Of a stretch of DNA of 64,000 nt, positions 40,633-50,010 are shown one piece after another. Location: NCBI GenBank assembly GCA_947166305.1, contig CAMVDV010000010.1, positions 18,328 through 82,327 of the forward strand. The letters are read 5' to 3'. The stretch comes from an uncultured Prevotellaceae bacterium (GTDB lineage: Bacteria > Bacteroidota > Bacteroidia > Bacteroidales > Bacteroidaceae). Numbering within the stretch: the first letter of the stretch is position 1; each line of letters opens with the position of its first letter. Below the pieces are notes generated by a model. It did not search any database, was not told the origin of the DNA, and saw nothing but the letters and a program-made list of their open reading frames with translations. Position numbers and translations under genes: made by a program.

Positions 40633-40718
40633 GAAAAGTGTGGACGACGGGGAGGGTGAGTGGTCCCGGCGTGCAGGGTGTTTCCGCCTTTCGGCTTTCC
40701 TGTCCTCTGTTTCTGCGT

Positions 40719-41495
40719 TCAGTAGTCGAACTTCAGGTGTCGGACTGTCTTCTTGTCTTGCTTGATCATCTCGAGGGCTTGTATGCCCATCTTGACGTGA
40801 TCGGCAACGAATCCTGCGGTGACGTGTCGGTCGCTCTCGCTTGTCTTGACGCCGTCGGGGGTCATGGGGTTGTCGCTGACGAGGAGGAGTGCTCCTGTTG
40901 GGATGTGATTGGCAAAGCCGCAGGTAAAGAGGGTGGCGGTCTCCATGTCGACGGCCATTGCCCTTGTCTTCCTGAGGTATTCCTTGAACTGCTCATCGTG
41001 TTCCCATACGCGCCTATTGGTAGTGTATACGGTTCCCGTCCAGTAGTCATATCCGAGGTCTCGAATGGTGCTGCTGACGGCACGCTGCAGCATGAATGCG
41101 GGCAGTGCGGGCACTTCCGGGGGGAAGTAGTCGTTGCTTGTTCCCTCTCCCCTGATGCCTGCTATGGGCAGAACGAGGTCTCCGAGCTGTGTCTTCGAGG
41201 AGATGCCTCCGCACTTGCCGAGGAAGAGGCATGCCCTGGGCTTTATTGCGCTGAGCAAGTCCATGATGATGGCTGCGTTGGGGCTTCCCATTCCGAAGTT
41301 GATGATGGTGATGCCGTCGGCCGTGGCGCACCTCATGTTGGACGAGTAGTCGGGTTTCTCCATGCCGAACTGTTCGCAGAAGATATCAACGTAGTTGTTG
41401 AAGTTGGTGAGCAGAATGTATGTGCCGAAGCTGTCGAGCGACATTTGTGTGTATCTTGGCAACCAATTCTCTACAATTTCTTGCTTTGTCTTCAT
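40719..41495 (-). CDS. amn: AMP nucleosidase
   Basis: Cleaves AMP to adenine and ribose 5-phosphate, a purine salvage or control step in the cytoplasm. Nucleoside phosphorylase fold with IINFGMGSPNAAIIMDLL, PRACLFLGKCGGI, and the substrate region AVDMETATLFTCGFA with LLVSDNPMTPDGVK. At 258 aa it is the short Bacteroidetes form. The promoter is 20 bp from ATG 41495. The HSDR_N gene is divergent. Confidence 0.93.
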   Translation of the reverse strand: MKTKQEIVENWLPRYTQMSLDSFGTYILLTNFNNYVDIFCEQFGMEKPDYSSNMRCATADGITIINFGMGSPNAAIIMDLLSAIKPRACLFLGKCGGISSKTQLGDLVLPIAGIRGEGTSNDYFPPEVPALPAFMLQRAVSSTIRDLGYDYWTGTVYTTNRRVWEHDEQFKEYLRKTRAMAVDMETATLFTCGFANHIPTGALLLVSDNPMTPDGVKTSESDRHVTAGFVADHVKMGIQALEMIKQDKKTVRHLKFDY

Positions 41496-41514
41496 CTTTT
41501 GTGTAATTTTGCAG

Positions 41515-41522
41515 CAAAGATA
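41515..41522 (-). promoter_or_regulatory. TAnnTTTG promoter of amn
   Basis: TATCTTTG then C on the minus strand, 20 bp from the amn start. A GCAGCAAAG arrangement places a second TTTTGC nearby. Confidence 0.7.
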
Positions 41523-41580
41523 CGAAATTATTCATAATTCATGATTAACAATTCACAATTATTTTCCTGTTTGATGCATA

Positions 41581-42039
41581 ATGGACACACTTAACCTACC
41601 GATAACAGACCTTAAAGTTGTCGTGAAGGAGGGCAAGGCTCAGGTTTTCGACCCTCTGCGCCGGCGGTATGTGGCCCTGACGCCTGAGGAATGGGTGCGG
41701 CAGCAGTTTGTGGGATTCCTGGTGCGCGACAAGGGCTACCCTGCTTCGTGCATCGGCAACGAAGTGTCCATCACGCTCAATGGCACGAGGAAACGTTGCG
41801 ACACGGTGGTGTATGATGGCAATGCACAGCCAGCATTGATTGTGGAATACAAGGCGCCGCAGGTGGAAATCACGCAGCAGGTGTTCGAACAGATAAGCCG
41901 CTACAACATCTCACTGCGCGTGAAATGGCTCATCGTGAGCAACGGTCTGGAGCACTATTGTTGCCGCATCGACTACGAGGGCGGCACCTATCGTTTCGTG
42001 GAGGACATCCCTTCCTACGGCGACCTCTGCGAGGGTTAG
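41581..42039 (+). CDS. HSDR_N_2 / PD-(D/E)XK nuclease-fold protein, 152 aa
   Basis: A small protein with the N-terminal nuclease fold of type I restriction R subunits but no helicase part. RCDTVVYDGNAQPALIVEYKAP gives the PD-(D/E)XK motif: Asp74, Glu89, Lys91. The QQVFEQISRYN helix is also typical. Such proteins lie next to holA and amn in many Bacteroidetes, so it is likely a DNA-metabolism factor and not a restriction enzyme. No HsdM or HsdS gene is nearby. The function is unproven. Confidence 0.85.
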   Translation: MDTLNLPITDLKVVVKEGKAQVFDPLRRRYVALTPEEWVRQQFVGFLVRDKGYPASCIGNEVSITLNGTRKRCDTVVYDGNAQPALIVEYKAPQVEITQQVFEQISRYNISLRVKWLIVSNGLEHYCCRIDYEGGTYRFVEDIPSYGDLCEG

Positions 42040-42401
42040 CCGCCCCACCCTCCTTTCCGCCATCTGCCGCCTGCCTTCCTGCTGACATCGGGACAATTGT
42101 TCCACAGGAAACCTACAGGGTTTCTTCCGACAGCGGGGAAAAGAGCAGAAAAACAGCCTACGGCTTTGTTATTTCCGTTAAATGTCGTACCTTTGCAAAA
42201 TATTATGCGAACATTTCGACCATATACAAGCAAACTTACACAATAAAACGCCCCTCGCGCGCGTTATATATATATAATGTATAATAATTGAAGCTTCGGG
42301 AGTAGCCTCCCGGGGTGGGGAAACCCCTCTGCCCCCCTGCTCCCAAGGACACAGAAAACGACAAGAGACGAAAAGGAAAGGAGTGACAGCCGAAAAACTC
42401 A
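42040..42401 (+). other. Spacer and first part of the polysaccharide leader
   Basis: About 150 bp of ordinary sequence, then the TAnnTTTG promoter (42188-42195), a (CG)n/(TA)n stretch (CGCGCGCGTTATATATATA), and hairpins CGGGAG/CTCCCG and GGGG/CCCC (42296-42345). Array E follows. Together they give a 5' leader of about 350 nt. Confidence 0.6.
42188..42195 (+). promoter_or_regulatory. TAnnTTTG promoter of the polysaccharide locus
   Basis: TACCTTTG then C, about 358 bp before the start of the export gene. It is the only good match upstream and gives an unusually long leader. Confidence 0.6.
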
Positions 42402-42467
42402 GCGTGCGGCGATGGCAAACGTAGCGTGCGGCGTTGACAAACGTAGCGTGCGGCGTTGACAAACGTA
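42402..42467. repeat. 22-bp tandem array E in the polysaccharide leader
   Basis: Three copies of a 22-bp unit with core GCGTGCGGCGTTGACAAAC and a partial fourth. The first has the array C form GCGATGGCAAAC, preceded by GAAAAACTCA as in array C. It ends 85 bp before the first gene of the locus. Confidence 0.92.
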
Positions 42468-42552
42468 GCGTGCCAAGGTTTCCAGAGAGCCTGCCATCGG
42501 AGAGAACTCCCGAAACTTGAATATCACACAAGAAAACAAACAAACCTCAAAT

Positions 42553-44994
42553 ATGAAGACAAAATCCTTACTGCTGCTAATGCTCATGGCTCTGCCGCCG
42601 CTGTTCACGAATGAGGCGAAGGCCCAGAGCATGTCCGACGACCAAGTGCTGACCTACATCGCCAAGGAGACACGGAACGGTGCCACGCAGAGCGCCATCG
42701 CCACAGAACTGATAAGCAAAGGCGTCACCATGTCACAGCTTCAGCGCGTGCGCCGCAAGGCCGAGCGCATGAAGGCCGAGGAACAGACCGCCGTCAATGC
42801 CGCCGCACACCAGGAAGAGGTGGGCATGACCGACGAAGAGAAGGCCGAGGAGCTGACAACCCCCAGAAACGACATCACCACCAGGACTGACATCCGCAAC
42901 GAGCGCAAAGTCTTCGGCCGCGACATCTTCTCCTCGCACAACCTCACCTTCGCGCCCTCGCAGAACATGTCCACGCCCCAAAACTATCTCCTCGGGCCTG
43001 GCGACGAAGTCACCATCAACATCTGGGGCGCGAGCCAGCAAACTATCGCACAAACCATCTCGCCCGACGGCTACATCGTGGTGAGCGGCGTAGGACCCAT
43101 ACGCCTCGCCGGACTATCCGTGAGCAAGGCCAAGGAAACCCTCCGCGCCAAACTCGGACAAAGCTACGCCGACAGCCAGTTCGACCTCTCCCTCACCGAC
43201 CTCCGCTCCATACAAGTGCAGGTGATGGGCGAAGTGCTCCGACCCGGCACCTACACCCTCTCCAGCCTCTCCACAGCCTTCAACGCACTCTACGCCGCAG
43301 GCGGCATCAACGACATCGGCACCCTGCGCGACATACGCGTCTACCGTCGCGGACGACAGATAGCAGACATCGACGTCTACGACTACCTCCTCCACGCCAA
43401 CGACACACGCGACATACGCCTCTCCGACGGCGACATCATCAAGGTAGGCCCCTACGACTGCCTCGTCAAGATAGCAGGCCACGTCAAGCGACCCATGTGG
43501 TATGAGATGAAAAAGACCGAGACGGTGAAAGACCTCCTGGAGTATGCCGGCGGATACGACGGGAAAGCCTACACCAAAGGCCTCAGGCTGAAGCGCACCA
43601 TGGGCTCGGAATACTCCATCTACTCCGTCGAAGAAGCCCAGATGGCCTCCTTCCAGCTCGCCGACGGCGACCTCGTGGAAGCCGACGAGAACCTCGTCCG
43701 CTACAACAACATGGTAGAGGTGCGAGGCGCAGTCAAGCACCCCGGCGAATACCAGCTCGGCGACAAGATACAAAGCGTCAAAGACCTCCTCACCGCAGCC
43801 GACGGCCTCATCGAAAGTGCCTACACCAAACGCGCCGTCATGCACCGCGAGAAAGAAGACAAGAGCCGCGAAATCCTCAGCATCGACGCCAAGGGTATCC
43901 TCGACGGGACAGCCGTCGACATCCCACTCCGCAATGGCGACGTCCTCTTCATCCCCGACAATCTCGATATGCAAGGCAACCTCACCGTCCAAGTCAACGG
44001 CGAAATCAACTACCCCGGCACTTACCCCTACGCACAACACACCACCCTGCGCGAGATGATACTCCTGGCCGGCGGCATCACCCAAGCCGGTTCGCTGGCA
44101 CGCGTCGATGTCTTCCGCCGCCTGCGCGACGTCGATGCCACCGAAGACAACGCTGCTGCCGCCCAACACTTCAGCCTCGCACTCAACGAAGACTTCAGCC
44201 TCGTGCGCGACACCATCTTCGAGCTCGCACCGTTCGACATCGTCTACGTCCGCAAGTCACCGGCCTACGAAGAGCAACGGAACATCTCAGTGACAGGCCA
44301 GGTCAACTTCCCCGGCACCTACACCATGACAAAGAAAGGCTACCGCCTCTCCGACCTCATCCGCGACTGCGGCGGTTTCACCGACCACAGCTACCCCCGG
44401 GGAGCATCACTCCAGCGCATCATGACACCCAGAGAACGCGAGCAGCGCAACGACAACAACCTCCGCGCACAGATAGACATCTATGAAAGCGGACTGCGCG
44501 ACGGCAAAGACCTCAACATCCAGCTCGCCGACTCCCTCCTCTCCCTAAAGGCCAACACATCGAACAACTACTCCATCGCCATCGACATGGAGAAAGCCAT
44601 GAAGAACCCCGGCTCCGTCCACGACCTCGTACTGCGAGAAGGCGACGTACTCAACATCCCTAAGCCCGACTACACCGTCAAAGTGAGCGGCGAAGTGATG
44701 CATCCCGTCTCAATGGCCTACGAAAAAGGCAAAAGCGTCAAATACTACATCCGCCACGCCGGAGGCTATGCACGCAAAGCCTACAAGCGCCACGCCTACG
44801 GCATACACATGAACGGCAGCGTCATCAAGCTCTCACGCAACACAGCCAAGCACATCGAGCCAGGCACCGAAATCGTCGTACCATCCAAGGCAGGACACAA
44901 CAAGATGTCAACCCCGGAGATCATGTCCACAGCCTCCACCGCTGCATCGCTCTCCTCCGTCATCGTGGCAATAATGCACATCATCACAAAATAA
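42553..44994 (+). CDS. Long polysaccharide export protein with six SLBB domains, 813 aa
   Basis: Outer-membrane/periplasmic OPX-type export protein. Signal peptide MKTKSLLLLMLMALPPLF..., start at ATG 42553 (a 12-codon extension is rejected). A charged helical region occupies about 30-130. Poly_export follows (NYLLGPGDEVTINIWG, about 143). Six SLBB-like repeats start near residues 219, 302, 386, 477, 577 and 708, each with the (V/I)xG(x)VxxPGxY pattern (for example VQVMGEVLRPGTYTL and VEVRGAVKHPGEYQL). The C-terminal helix is hydrophobic. There is no lipobox. It is first in the locus, and wzz starts 6 bp after it. Confidence 0.93.
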   Translation: MKTKSLLLLMLMALPPLFTNEAKAQSMSDDQVLTYIAKETRNGATQSAIATELISKGVTMSQLQRVRRKAERMKAEEQTAVNAAAHQEEVGMTDEEKAEELTTPRNDITTRTDIRNERKVFGRDIFSSHNLTFAPSQNMSTPQNYLLGPGDEVTINIWGASQQTIAQTISPDGYIVVSGVGPIRLAGLSVSKAKETLRAKLGQSYADSQFDLSLTDLRSIQVQVMGEVLRPGTYTLSSLSTAFNALYAAGGINDIGTLRDIRVYRRGRQIADIDVYDYLLHANDTRDIRLSDGDIIKVGPYDCLVKIAGHVKRPMWYEMKKTETVKDLLEYAGGYDGKAYTKGLRLKRTMGSEYSIYSVEEAQMASFQLADGDLVEADENLVRYNNMVEVRGAVKHPGEYQLGDKIQSVKDLLTAADGLIESAYTKRAVMHREKEDKSREILSIDAKGILDGTAVDIPLRNGDVLFIPDNLDMQGNLTVQVNGEINYPGTYPYAQHTTLREMILLAGGITQAGSLARVDVFRRLRDVDATEDNAAAAQHFSLALNEDFSLVRDTIFELAPFDIVYVRKSPAYEEQRNISVTGQVNFPGTYTMTKKGYRLSDLIRDCGGFTDHSYPRGASLQRIMTPREREQRNDNNLRAQIDIYESGLRDGKDLNIQLADSLLSLKANTSNNYSIAIDMEKAMKNPGSVHDLVLREGDVLNIPKPDYTVKVSGEVMHPVSMAYEKGKSVKYYIRHAGGYARKAYKRHAYGIHMNGSVIKLSRNTAKHIEPGTEIVVPSKAGHNKMSTPEIMSTASTAASLSSVIVAIMHIITK

Positions 44995-45000
44995 ACGCCA

Positions 45001-46070
45001 TGGAACAAAGCAACAGCCAGCAGGTCATCGACCTCACAAAGATATTCAACATCCTTTGGCAGAAACGCCGCACCTTCTTCAAAGTCTGGGCCGTGACGTT
45101 CGTCCTCGCCTGCATCTGGATCTTCCCCCAGCCACGCTTCTACACATGCACCGTGAAGCTCGCCCCGGAAATGAACGGCGACCAAGGCTTCGGCGGCTTC
45201 TCCAGCATCGCCTCCACCTTCGGCCTCAGCGCAGGAAACGGAAGCCACGACGCCATCTATCCACAGCTCTATCCCGAACTCTTTGAGAACCCCGAGTTCA
45301 TCGTCGGGCTCTTCGGCATCCACGTCACCACCAAGGAAGGCGACATCTCCACCGATTACTTCAACTACATCAAGAAACACCAGAAGAAGAACGCACTGAC
45401 ATGGCCCTTCCGCTTCGTAATGGGAAAAATCAAAGGCCTGTTCGCCGAGGAAGACAACACTCCCAGAGCCGCAGGAGCCACCGGCATCAACCCCTTCCTG
45501 ATGAACAAGAAAGACTTCGAAATCATGGCCGGCATCATGGGACGCATTAGCTGCTCCGTCGACAAGAAGAACTATGTCGTCTCCATCACCGTCAAAGACC
45601 AAGACCCCCTTGTCTGTGCCGTCATGGCAGACAGCGTGAAGCAACACCTGCAGGACTTCATCATACGTTACCGCACAAGCAAAGCCAACGAAGACGTCGT
45701 CCACTTCCGCGAGATGCGCGACAAGGCAGAAGCAGAATACAACGAGGCCATGGAGCGATACAGCCGTTATGCCGACTCACACCGCAACACCGTCCTCCAA
45801 AGCTACCAAAGCATTCAGGACAAACTGGGCAACGACCTCTCGCTCAAGCAAAATTCCCTCAGCGCAATGGAGACACAACTTCAGAACTCACTGCTGAAGC
45901 TTCAGGAAAAGACACCAGCCTTCACCACCCTGAAGAGCGCCACCGTCCCCGTCATGCCTGCAGGCCCCAAGCGACTGATGTTCGTCATCATGATGCTCAT
46001 CCTCGCCAGCATCGCCACAGCAGGCTGGCTCTGCAAGGATGAAATCTTCGGCCTTAACAAGAAGTCATAA
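45001..46070 (+). CDS. Wzz-family chain-length regulator
   Basis: Inner-membrane polysaccharide copolymerase of 356 aa. It has an N-terminal helix after the sequence NILWQKRRTFFKVWAVTFVLACIWIF (about 18-43), a large periplasmic part with coiled-coil (about 225-300), a PxxP-like motif (PVMPAGPKRLMF), and a second helix (IMMLILASIATAGWL). No kinase domain follows, so any Wzc-type BY-kinase is elsewhere. It is 6 bp after the export gene and 14 bp before the polymerase gene. Confidence 0.9.
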
Positions 46071-46084
46071 GCATATAATATAGT

Positions 46085-47263
46085 ATGCAAATAAACCTGA
46101 AGGAACTCAAGGTCGTTCCATGCATGATGATGATGCTGTTTGCATTGCAGCAAGCCATCGACTTCAATTCCATCGGCATGCAAATGGTCTCCTATGCAAT
46201 GCTGGCCATGATGCTTATGGGAGCGATGGTTTCCTTCTTCCTTATCCTTCGTCAGCGCACCATCACACTCATAGATCTGCTGTCCATAGCATTCATGGTG
46301 ACAGTTGCCGCCTCATCCTTGGCTCACGGAACAGACTTTGTACAATGGGCCTATCTTTGCTTCGGCATCTGCATGTTGCGCTTCTTCTTCAATTATTATC
46401 AAGGTGATTTGCGCCCGCTTATCTTCGGCCTGACAGTAGGATTCACGATAGCCGTGCTTGCGCAGTTCTACCAACTCATCACCCATCCAGACCTATGGTT
46501 TGTTCGTGAGGACAAAGCCGACACAGGCTACATCCTGGGAGGAAACTACAATCAGATAGGCGTGCGACTGCTCATTACCATGATTTTGAACATGCTCTGC
46601 GTTAAATTCAGCCGCTGGTTCTATCTATTGCTGATCCCATGCGTAGTGATCTGTCTCGCCATACCTGTCATGGTCGGCTCCATGACATCAGCCACCTGCA
46701 TCACTCTCTTTCTCCTTCTCTGTCTTATTCCTGTAGCTCGTATGCGCCGCATGGCTATCATCGGGCTTCTTTCGGGAGTTGCCCTATTCCAGACTTTTGT
46801 CTGCTTCAGTGGCAAAGGCATTGAGAACAACGACCTCATGGTCTGGTTCGTAGAAGATGTCCTGGGGAAAGACATTACCTTCACTGGCCGCACCCACATG
46901 TGGGACACTGCCCTGCGCGTCATTTCCGAATCACCTATATGGGGTTGGGGTTATCCAGACAAGGACTGGTATCTCACCAACATGACGACTCATGCTGTAG
47001 GGCCACACAACATTCTCTTGGCAACCTTGATCTTTGGTGGCATCTTTACTTTCCTTATATATATATATATACTTGTAGTTTCGCTCTTTCGAGCGTTTAG
47101 CATTCGGGACTATGGGGCAGACTGCATCATGATAGGCATCTCCATTCTTTGCCTCATGATGCTGATGGAGATATTCCCTCTCCCCGTCATATTCATCTTC
47201 TTCCTTCTAGCTGAATACTATCCCCAGTTCCACTACAGAACACAGCTCGCTCATGAACAGTAA
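46085..47263 (+). CDS. O-antigen ligase/polymerase-like membrane protein (Wzy/WaaL-like)
   Basis: Polytopic inner-membrane protein, 392 aa, with about 11-12 hydrophobic segments. The large periplasmic loop TGRTHMWDTALRVISESPIWGWGYPDKDWYL and VGPHNILLATLIFGG are the Wzy_C/ligase pattern. It would polymerise or transfer repeat units in the periplasm. The start is MQINLKELKVVPCMM. It overlaps the next small frame by 11 bp. Confidence 0.85.
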   Translation: MQINLKELKVVPCMMMMLFALQQAIDFNSIGMQMVSYAMLAMMLMGAMVSFFLILRQRTITLIDLLSIAFMVTVAASSLAHGTDFVQWAYLCFGICMLRFFFNYYQGDLRPLIFGLTVGFTIAVLAQFYQLITHPDLWFVREDKADTGYILGGNYNQIGVRLLITMILNMLCVKFSRWFYLLLIPCVVICLAIPVMVGSMTSATCITLFLLLCLIPVARMRRMAIIGLLSGVALFQTFVCFSGKGIENNDLMVWFVEDVLGKDITFTGRTHMWDTALRVISESPIWGWGYPDKDWYLTNMTTHAVGPHNILLATLIFGGIFTFLIYIYILVVSLFRAFSIRDYGADCIMIGISILCLMMLMEIFPLPVIFIFFLLAEYYPQFHYRTQLAHEQ

Positions 47264-47462
47264 AAGCCATCACATAGTTATCATCGTGCTGTCGCTCTGC
47301 TTCACACGCGTTGCGACGGACACGCTCGGGCACCCTGACTATGGTATCTGTATGCTGATGTCAGGCATCGTTTCGCTGCTCATCTGTGTGCGCAGTTCGC
47401 TTATAGCTGCCGTCGTGCATCCTCCTTTCCTGATGCGCACGGCGGGAAGATTTCTGAAGTAA
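47253..47462 (+). CDS. Small membrane-like protein, 69 aa
   Basis: A frame that begins inside the last codons of the polymerase gene (11-bp overlap). It has hydrophobic parts (HIVIIVLSLCF, GICMLMSGIVSLLICV) and ends GRFLK. There are no family signs. The overlap and hydrophobicity favour a real gene; the lack of homology evidence does not. Confidence 0.4.
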   Translation: MNSKSHHIVIIVLSLCFTRVATDTLGHPDYGICMLMSGIVSLLICVRSSLIAAVVHPPFLMRTAGRFLK

Positions 47463-47491
47463 AAACTTTTGCCATATCATATTATATTCCT

Positions 47492-47499
47492 AACTTTGT
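47492..47499 (+). promoter_or_regulatory. TAnnTTTG promoter of the TupA-like gene
   Basis: TAACTTTG, 29 bp before ATG 47529. It makes this gene independent of the upstream operon. Confidence 0.65.
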
Positions 47500-47528
47500 A
47501 GGCGGATAACTATTAAAAACAAAGAAAT

Positions 47529-48425
47529 ATGAAACATCCAAAGTGGGCATTACAGGTCTATGAACCATTACAGAGAAAGTATTTCCAACTCCTCACGCTT
47601 ATTTCTCCGAGGCTGAATACAATCTGTCAGTTCCGGAGGATTAAGAAGCAAAGGCTGAGCCTCGACAATCCTCAGACGCTCGACGAGAAGATTCAGAAGC
47701 TCAAGCTGGACAGCTACGCCACAGACCCTCTCATCATCCAGTGCGCCGACAAGTATGCCGTGCGCAGTTTCATTGAGGAGCAAGGATGTGCCGACCTGCT
47801 CGTACCGCTGATTGCCGTTTACGACAAGGTGGAGGACGTGGAGTGGGACAAGCTGCCCCAGGCCTTTGCCATGAAGTGGAATTTCGGCAGCGGCTTCAAC
47901 ATTATTTGTTCCGACAAGTCGAAGCTCGACATCGAGGCCACTAAGAAACAGATGAAGGAATGGGGGAAGGAGAAGTTCTGGCTGCTGAAGTCTGAGATGC
48001 AGTACAAGCCCATCCCAAAGAAAATCATCGTCGAGGAGTATCTCAAGCCTGAGCATGGCGTGCAACCCGACGATTATAAAATCTACTGTTTCAACGGCAA
48101 TCCGAAGTACATCCTGCTCTGTACGGGACGAGAGCTTGGGCATCCCAAGTTCTATTTCTTCGACGAGAACTGGCAGCTGGCGCGCCTCAACCGCGACAGC
48201 AAAGCGGCCCCCGAGGGATTCACCTATCCCCGTCCCTCCTGCTTCGAGAAGCTCATGGAGTCGGCACGCACGCTGTCGGCGCCGTTCAAGTTCGTCAGGG
48301 CCGACTTCTACGTCATCGGCGACAAGGTCTATTTCGGGGAGCTAACCTTCACACCTCAGGCTGGCATGGACGCAAACCGCCTGCCCGAGACGGACAGGCT
48401 CTTCGGGAGCCTGCTGAAACTCTGA
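47529..48425 (+). CDS. TupA-like ATP-grasp protein
   Basis: 298-aa ATP-grasp protein of the TupA-like family, often found in surface polysaccharide loci; family members attach amino acids or other groups to sugars. Conserved points: KIQKLKL, ADKYAVRSFIEEQG, AMKWNFGSGFNIIC, KKIIVEEYLKPEHGVQPDDYKIYCFNG and the metal-binding FVRADFYVIGDKVYFGELTFTPQAG. It has its own promoter. Transfer of a peptide-like group is inferred from the family. Confidence 0.86.
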   Translation: MKHPKWALQVYEPLQRKYFQLLTLISPRLNTICQFRRIKKQRLSLDNPQTLDEKIQKLKLDSYATDPLIIQCADKYAVRSFIEEQGCADLLVPLIAVYDKVEDVEWDKLPQAFAMKWNFGSGFNIICSDKSKLDIEATKKQMKEWGKEKFWLLKSEMQYKPIPKKIIVEEYLKPEHGVQPDDYKIYCFNGNPKYILLCTGRELGHPKFYFFDENWQLARLNRDSKAAPEGFTYPRPSCFEKLMESARTLSAPFKFVRADFYVIGDKVYFGELTFTPQAGMDANRLPETDRLFGSLLKL

Positions 48426-48465
48426 CATTCATCAACATTCCTCACAACACATAAAAACGAACATC

Positions 48466-49680
48466 ATGAAGATTGGTCTATTGAAAGAAACAAAGACACC
48501 TGTTGACAACAGGGTGGCTCTCTCACCCGAGCAGGTGGCGAAGCTCAACGAGCGCTATGCCGACTCGGAGATTGTGGTGCAGAGCAGCGACATCCGCGCC
48601 TTCAGCGACGACGAATACCGCCGTGCCGGCATCAAGGTCGTGGACGACGTCTCCGACTGCGACGTCCTCTTTGGCATCAAGGAAGCCCGCATCGACACAC
48701 TCCTGCCGGGCAAGCACTATGTATTCTTCGGCCACATCGCCAAGATGCAAGCCTACAACCGCCCGCTGCTGCAAGCGTTCATGGCGAAGGGCATCACCTT
48801 CACCGACTACGAGTACTTGGTCGATGAGAAAGGCATCCGCGTCTGTGCCTTCGGATGGTGGGCAGGAGTGGTCGGCGTCTACTACACCTTGCGGGGCTAC
48901 GGCCTGCGCACCGGAGCCTTCAGCCTGCCGAAGCCCGACATCACGTTCACTATCGATGAGCTCATCCAGAACCTCAGGAACATAGAGCTGCCGAAGGTGA
49001 AGATGCTTGTGACGGGCATGGGACGCGTGTCGAAGGGGGCACAGCACGTCCTGGAGCAGATAGGGGCGAAGCACGTCAGCCAGGAAGAGTACCTCAGGCA
49101 CGACGTTGCGGAGACCCTGACATACTGTGTGGCCGATGCCGACAAGCTGGTCAGGCGGACAGACGGCGGCTCGTTCACATGGAACGACTTCACCGACCAC
49201 CCAAAGAGCTATGCCAGCGACTTCATGCGCTGGGCCAAGCACACCGACATCCTGCTCTGTGCCCACTTCTGGGCTCCCGATGCTCCCGTCTATCTCAGTG
49301 AAGAAGACCTCCGAAGCGCCGACAACAGGATCCGATTCATTGGCGATGTCACTTGCGACATCATGGGAAGCGTCAAGTCCACGCTCCGCTCGTCGACACA
49401 CGCAGAGCCGTATTACGACTACAACCCTCTGACGGGAAAGGAGGAACCGGCCTTCTCGAGCGACACGAACATCACCGTGGAGGCAGTGGACACCTGCCCC
49501 AACGCGCTCCCAAGCGATGCCAGCCGCTATTTCGGCGATATGCTGACGCCACATGTCTTCGAGCCGCTGCTGACCGGAAAGGGCGAAAGCTCCCGAGTCA
49601 TCAACGATGCCACGATAGTGAAAGATGGGAAGCTGACACCGAAGTTCGCCTATCTGACCGACTTCGCCGCTGGCAAGTAA
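48466..49680 (+). CDS. AlaDH/PNT-fold dehydrogenase, saccharopine dehydrogenase-like
   Basis: NAD(P)-dependent oxidoreductase of 404 aa. The N-terminal domain resembles alanine dehydrogenase/transhydrogenase (MKIGLLKETKTPVDNRVALSPEQ). YVFFGHIAKMQAYNRPLL resembles the active-site segment of lysine-forming saccharopine dehydrogenase (LYS1). KMLVTGMGRVSKGAQHVLEQIG is the Rossmann motif. It is separated from the TupA-like gene by 40 bp. The substrate is uncertain; an amino-acid or keto-acid dehydrogenase role is an inference. Confidence 0.82.
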   Translation: MKIGLLKETKTPVDNRVALSPEQVAKLNERYADSEIVVQSSDIRAFSDDEYRRAGIKVVDDVSDCDVLFGIKEARIDTLLPGKHYVFFGHIAKMQAYNRPLLQAFMAKGITFTDYEYLVDEKGIRVCAFGWWAGVVGVYYTLRGYGLRTGAFSLPKPDITFTIDELIQNLRNIELPKVKMLVTGMGRVSKGAQHVLEQIGAKHVSQEEYLRHDVAETLTYCVADADKLVRRTDGGSFTWNDFTDHPKSYASDFMRWAKHTDILLCAHFWAPDAPVYLSEEDLRSADNRIRFIGDVTCDIMGSVKSTLRSSTHAEPYYDYNPLTGKEEPAFSSDTNITVEAVDTCPNALPSDASRYFGDMLTPHVFEPLLTGKGESSRVINDATIVKDGKLTPKFAYLTDFAAGK

Positions 49681-49780
49681 TCCGACGGCCAGTCCGACAG
49701 GCGCACGTCGCCTCGGCAAAGCGCCACAAGCGAGGGCGGTGTGTCAGAACACCATTATAATATCACAAGACAACGGATTA

Positions 49781-49977
49781 AACCCAAATCGGTCATTAGA
49801 ATTTTAGTCAGCGTGCATTTCTTCTTAGAGCAGGTTTTCGTCTTATGTAAGGGAGCAATGCGGGCATTGTGACCGCACATAAGGCGGAAAGATGCCAAGA
49901 AGAAATGTGCGAGGAATAAAATAGAAGTTCTTAGATTAATATCTTTGAGCCCTTCGTTCTAATGACCGATTTGGGTT
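49781..49977. mobile_element. MITE-like inverted-repeat element
   Basis: A 21-bp perfect terminal inverted repeat, starting AACCCAAATCGGTCATTAG at the left and present in complement at 49957-49977. Inside are further inverted pairs (GCATTTCTTCTT/AAGAAGAAATG and CTTATGT/ACATAAG), so most of the 197 bp could fold into one long hairpin. There is no transposase. The ends may match an insertion sequence elsewhere in the genome. A structural non-mobile element is the alternative. Confidence 0.65.
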
Positions 49978-50010
49978 AAATATGGCATAGCCGCCTTCTT
50001 CGTTTTGACA

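Noticed and set aside
41581..42039. Type I restriction enzyme
   Set aside because: Only the N-terminal nuclease fold exists; no helicase, HsdM or HsdS. Position near holA and amn suggests another role.
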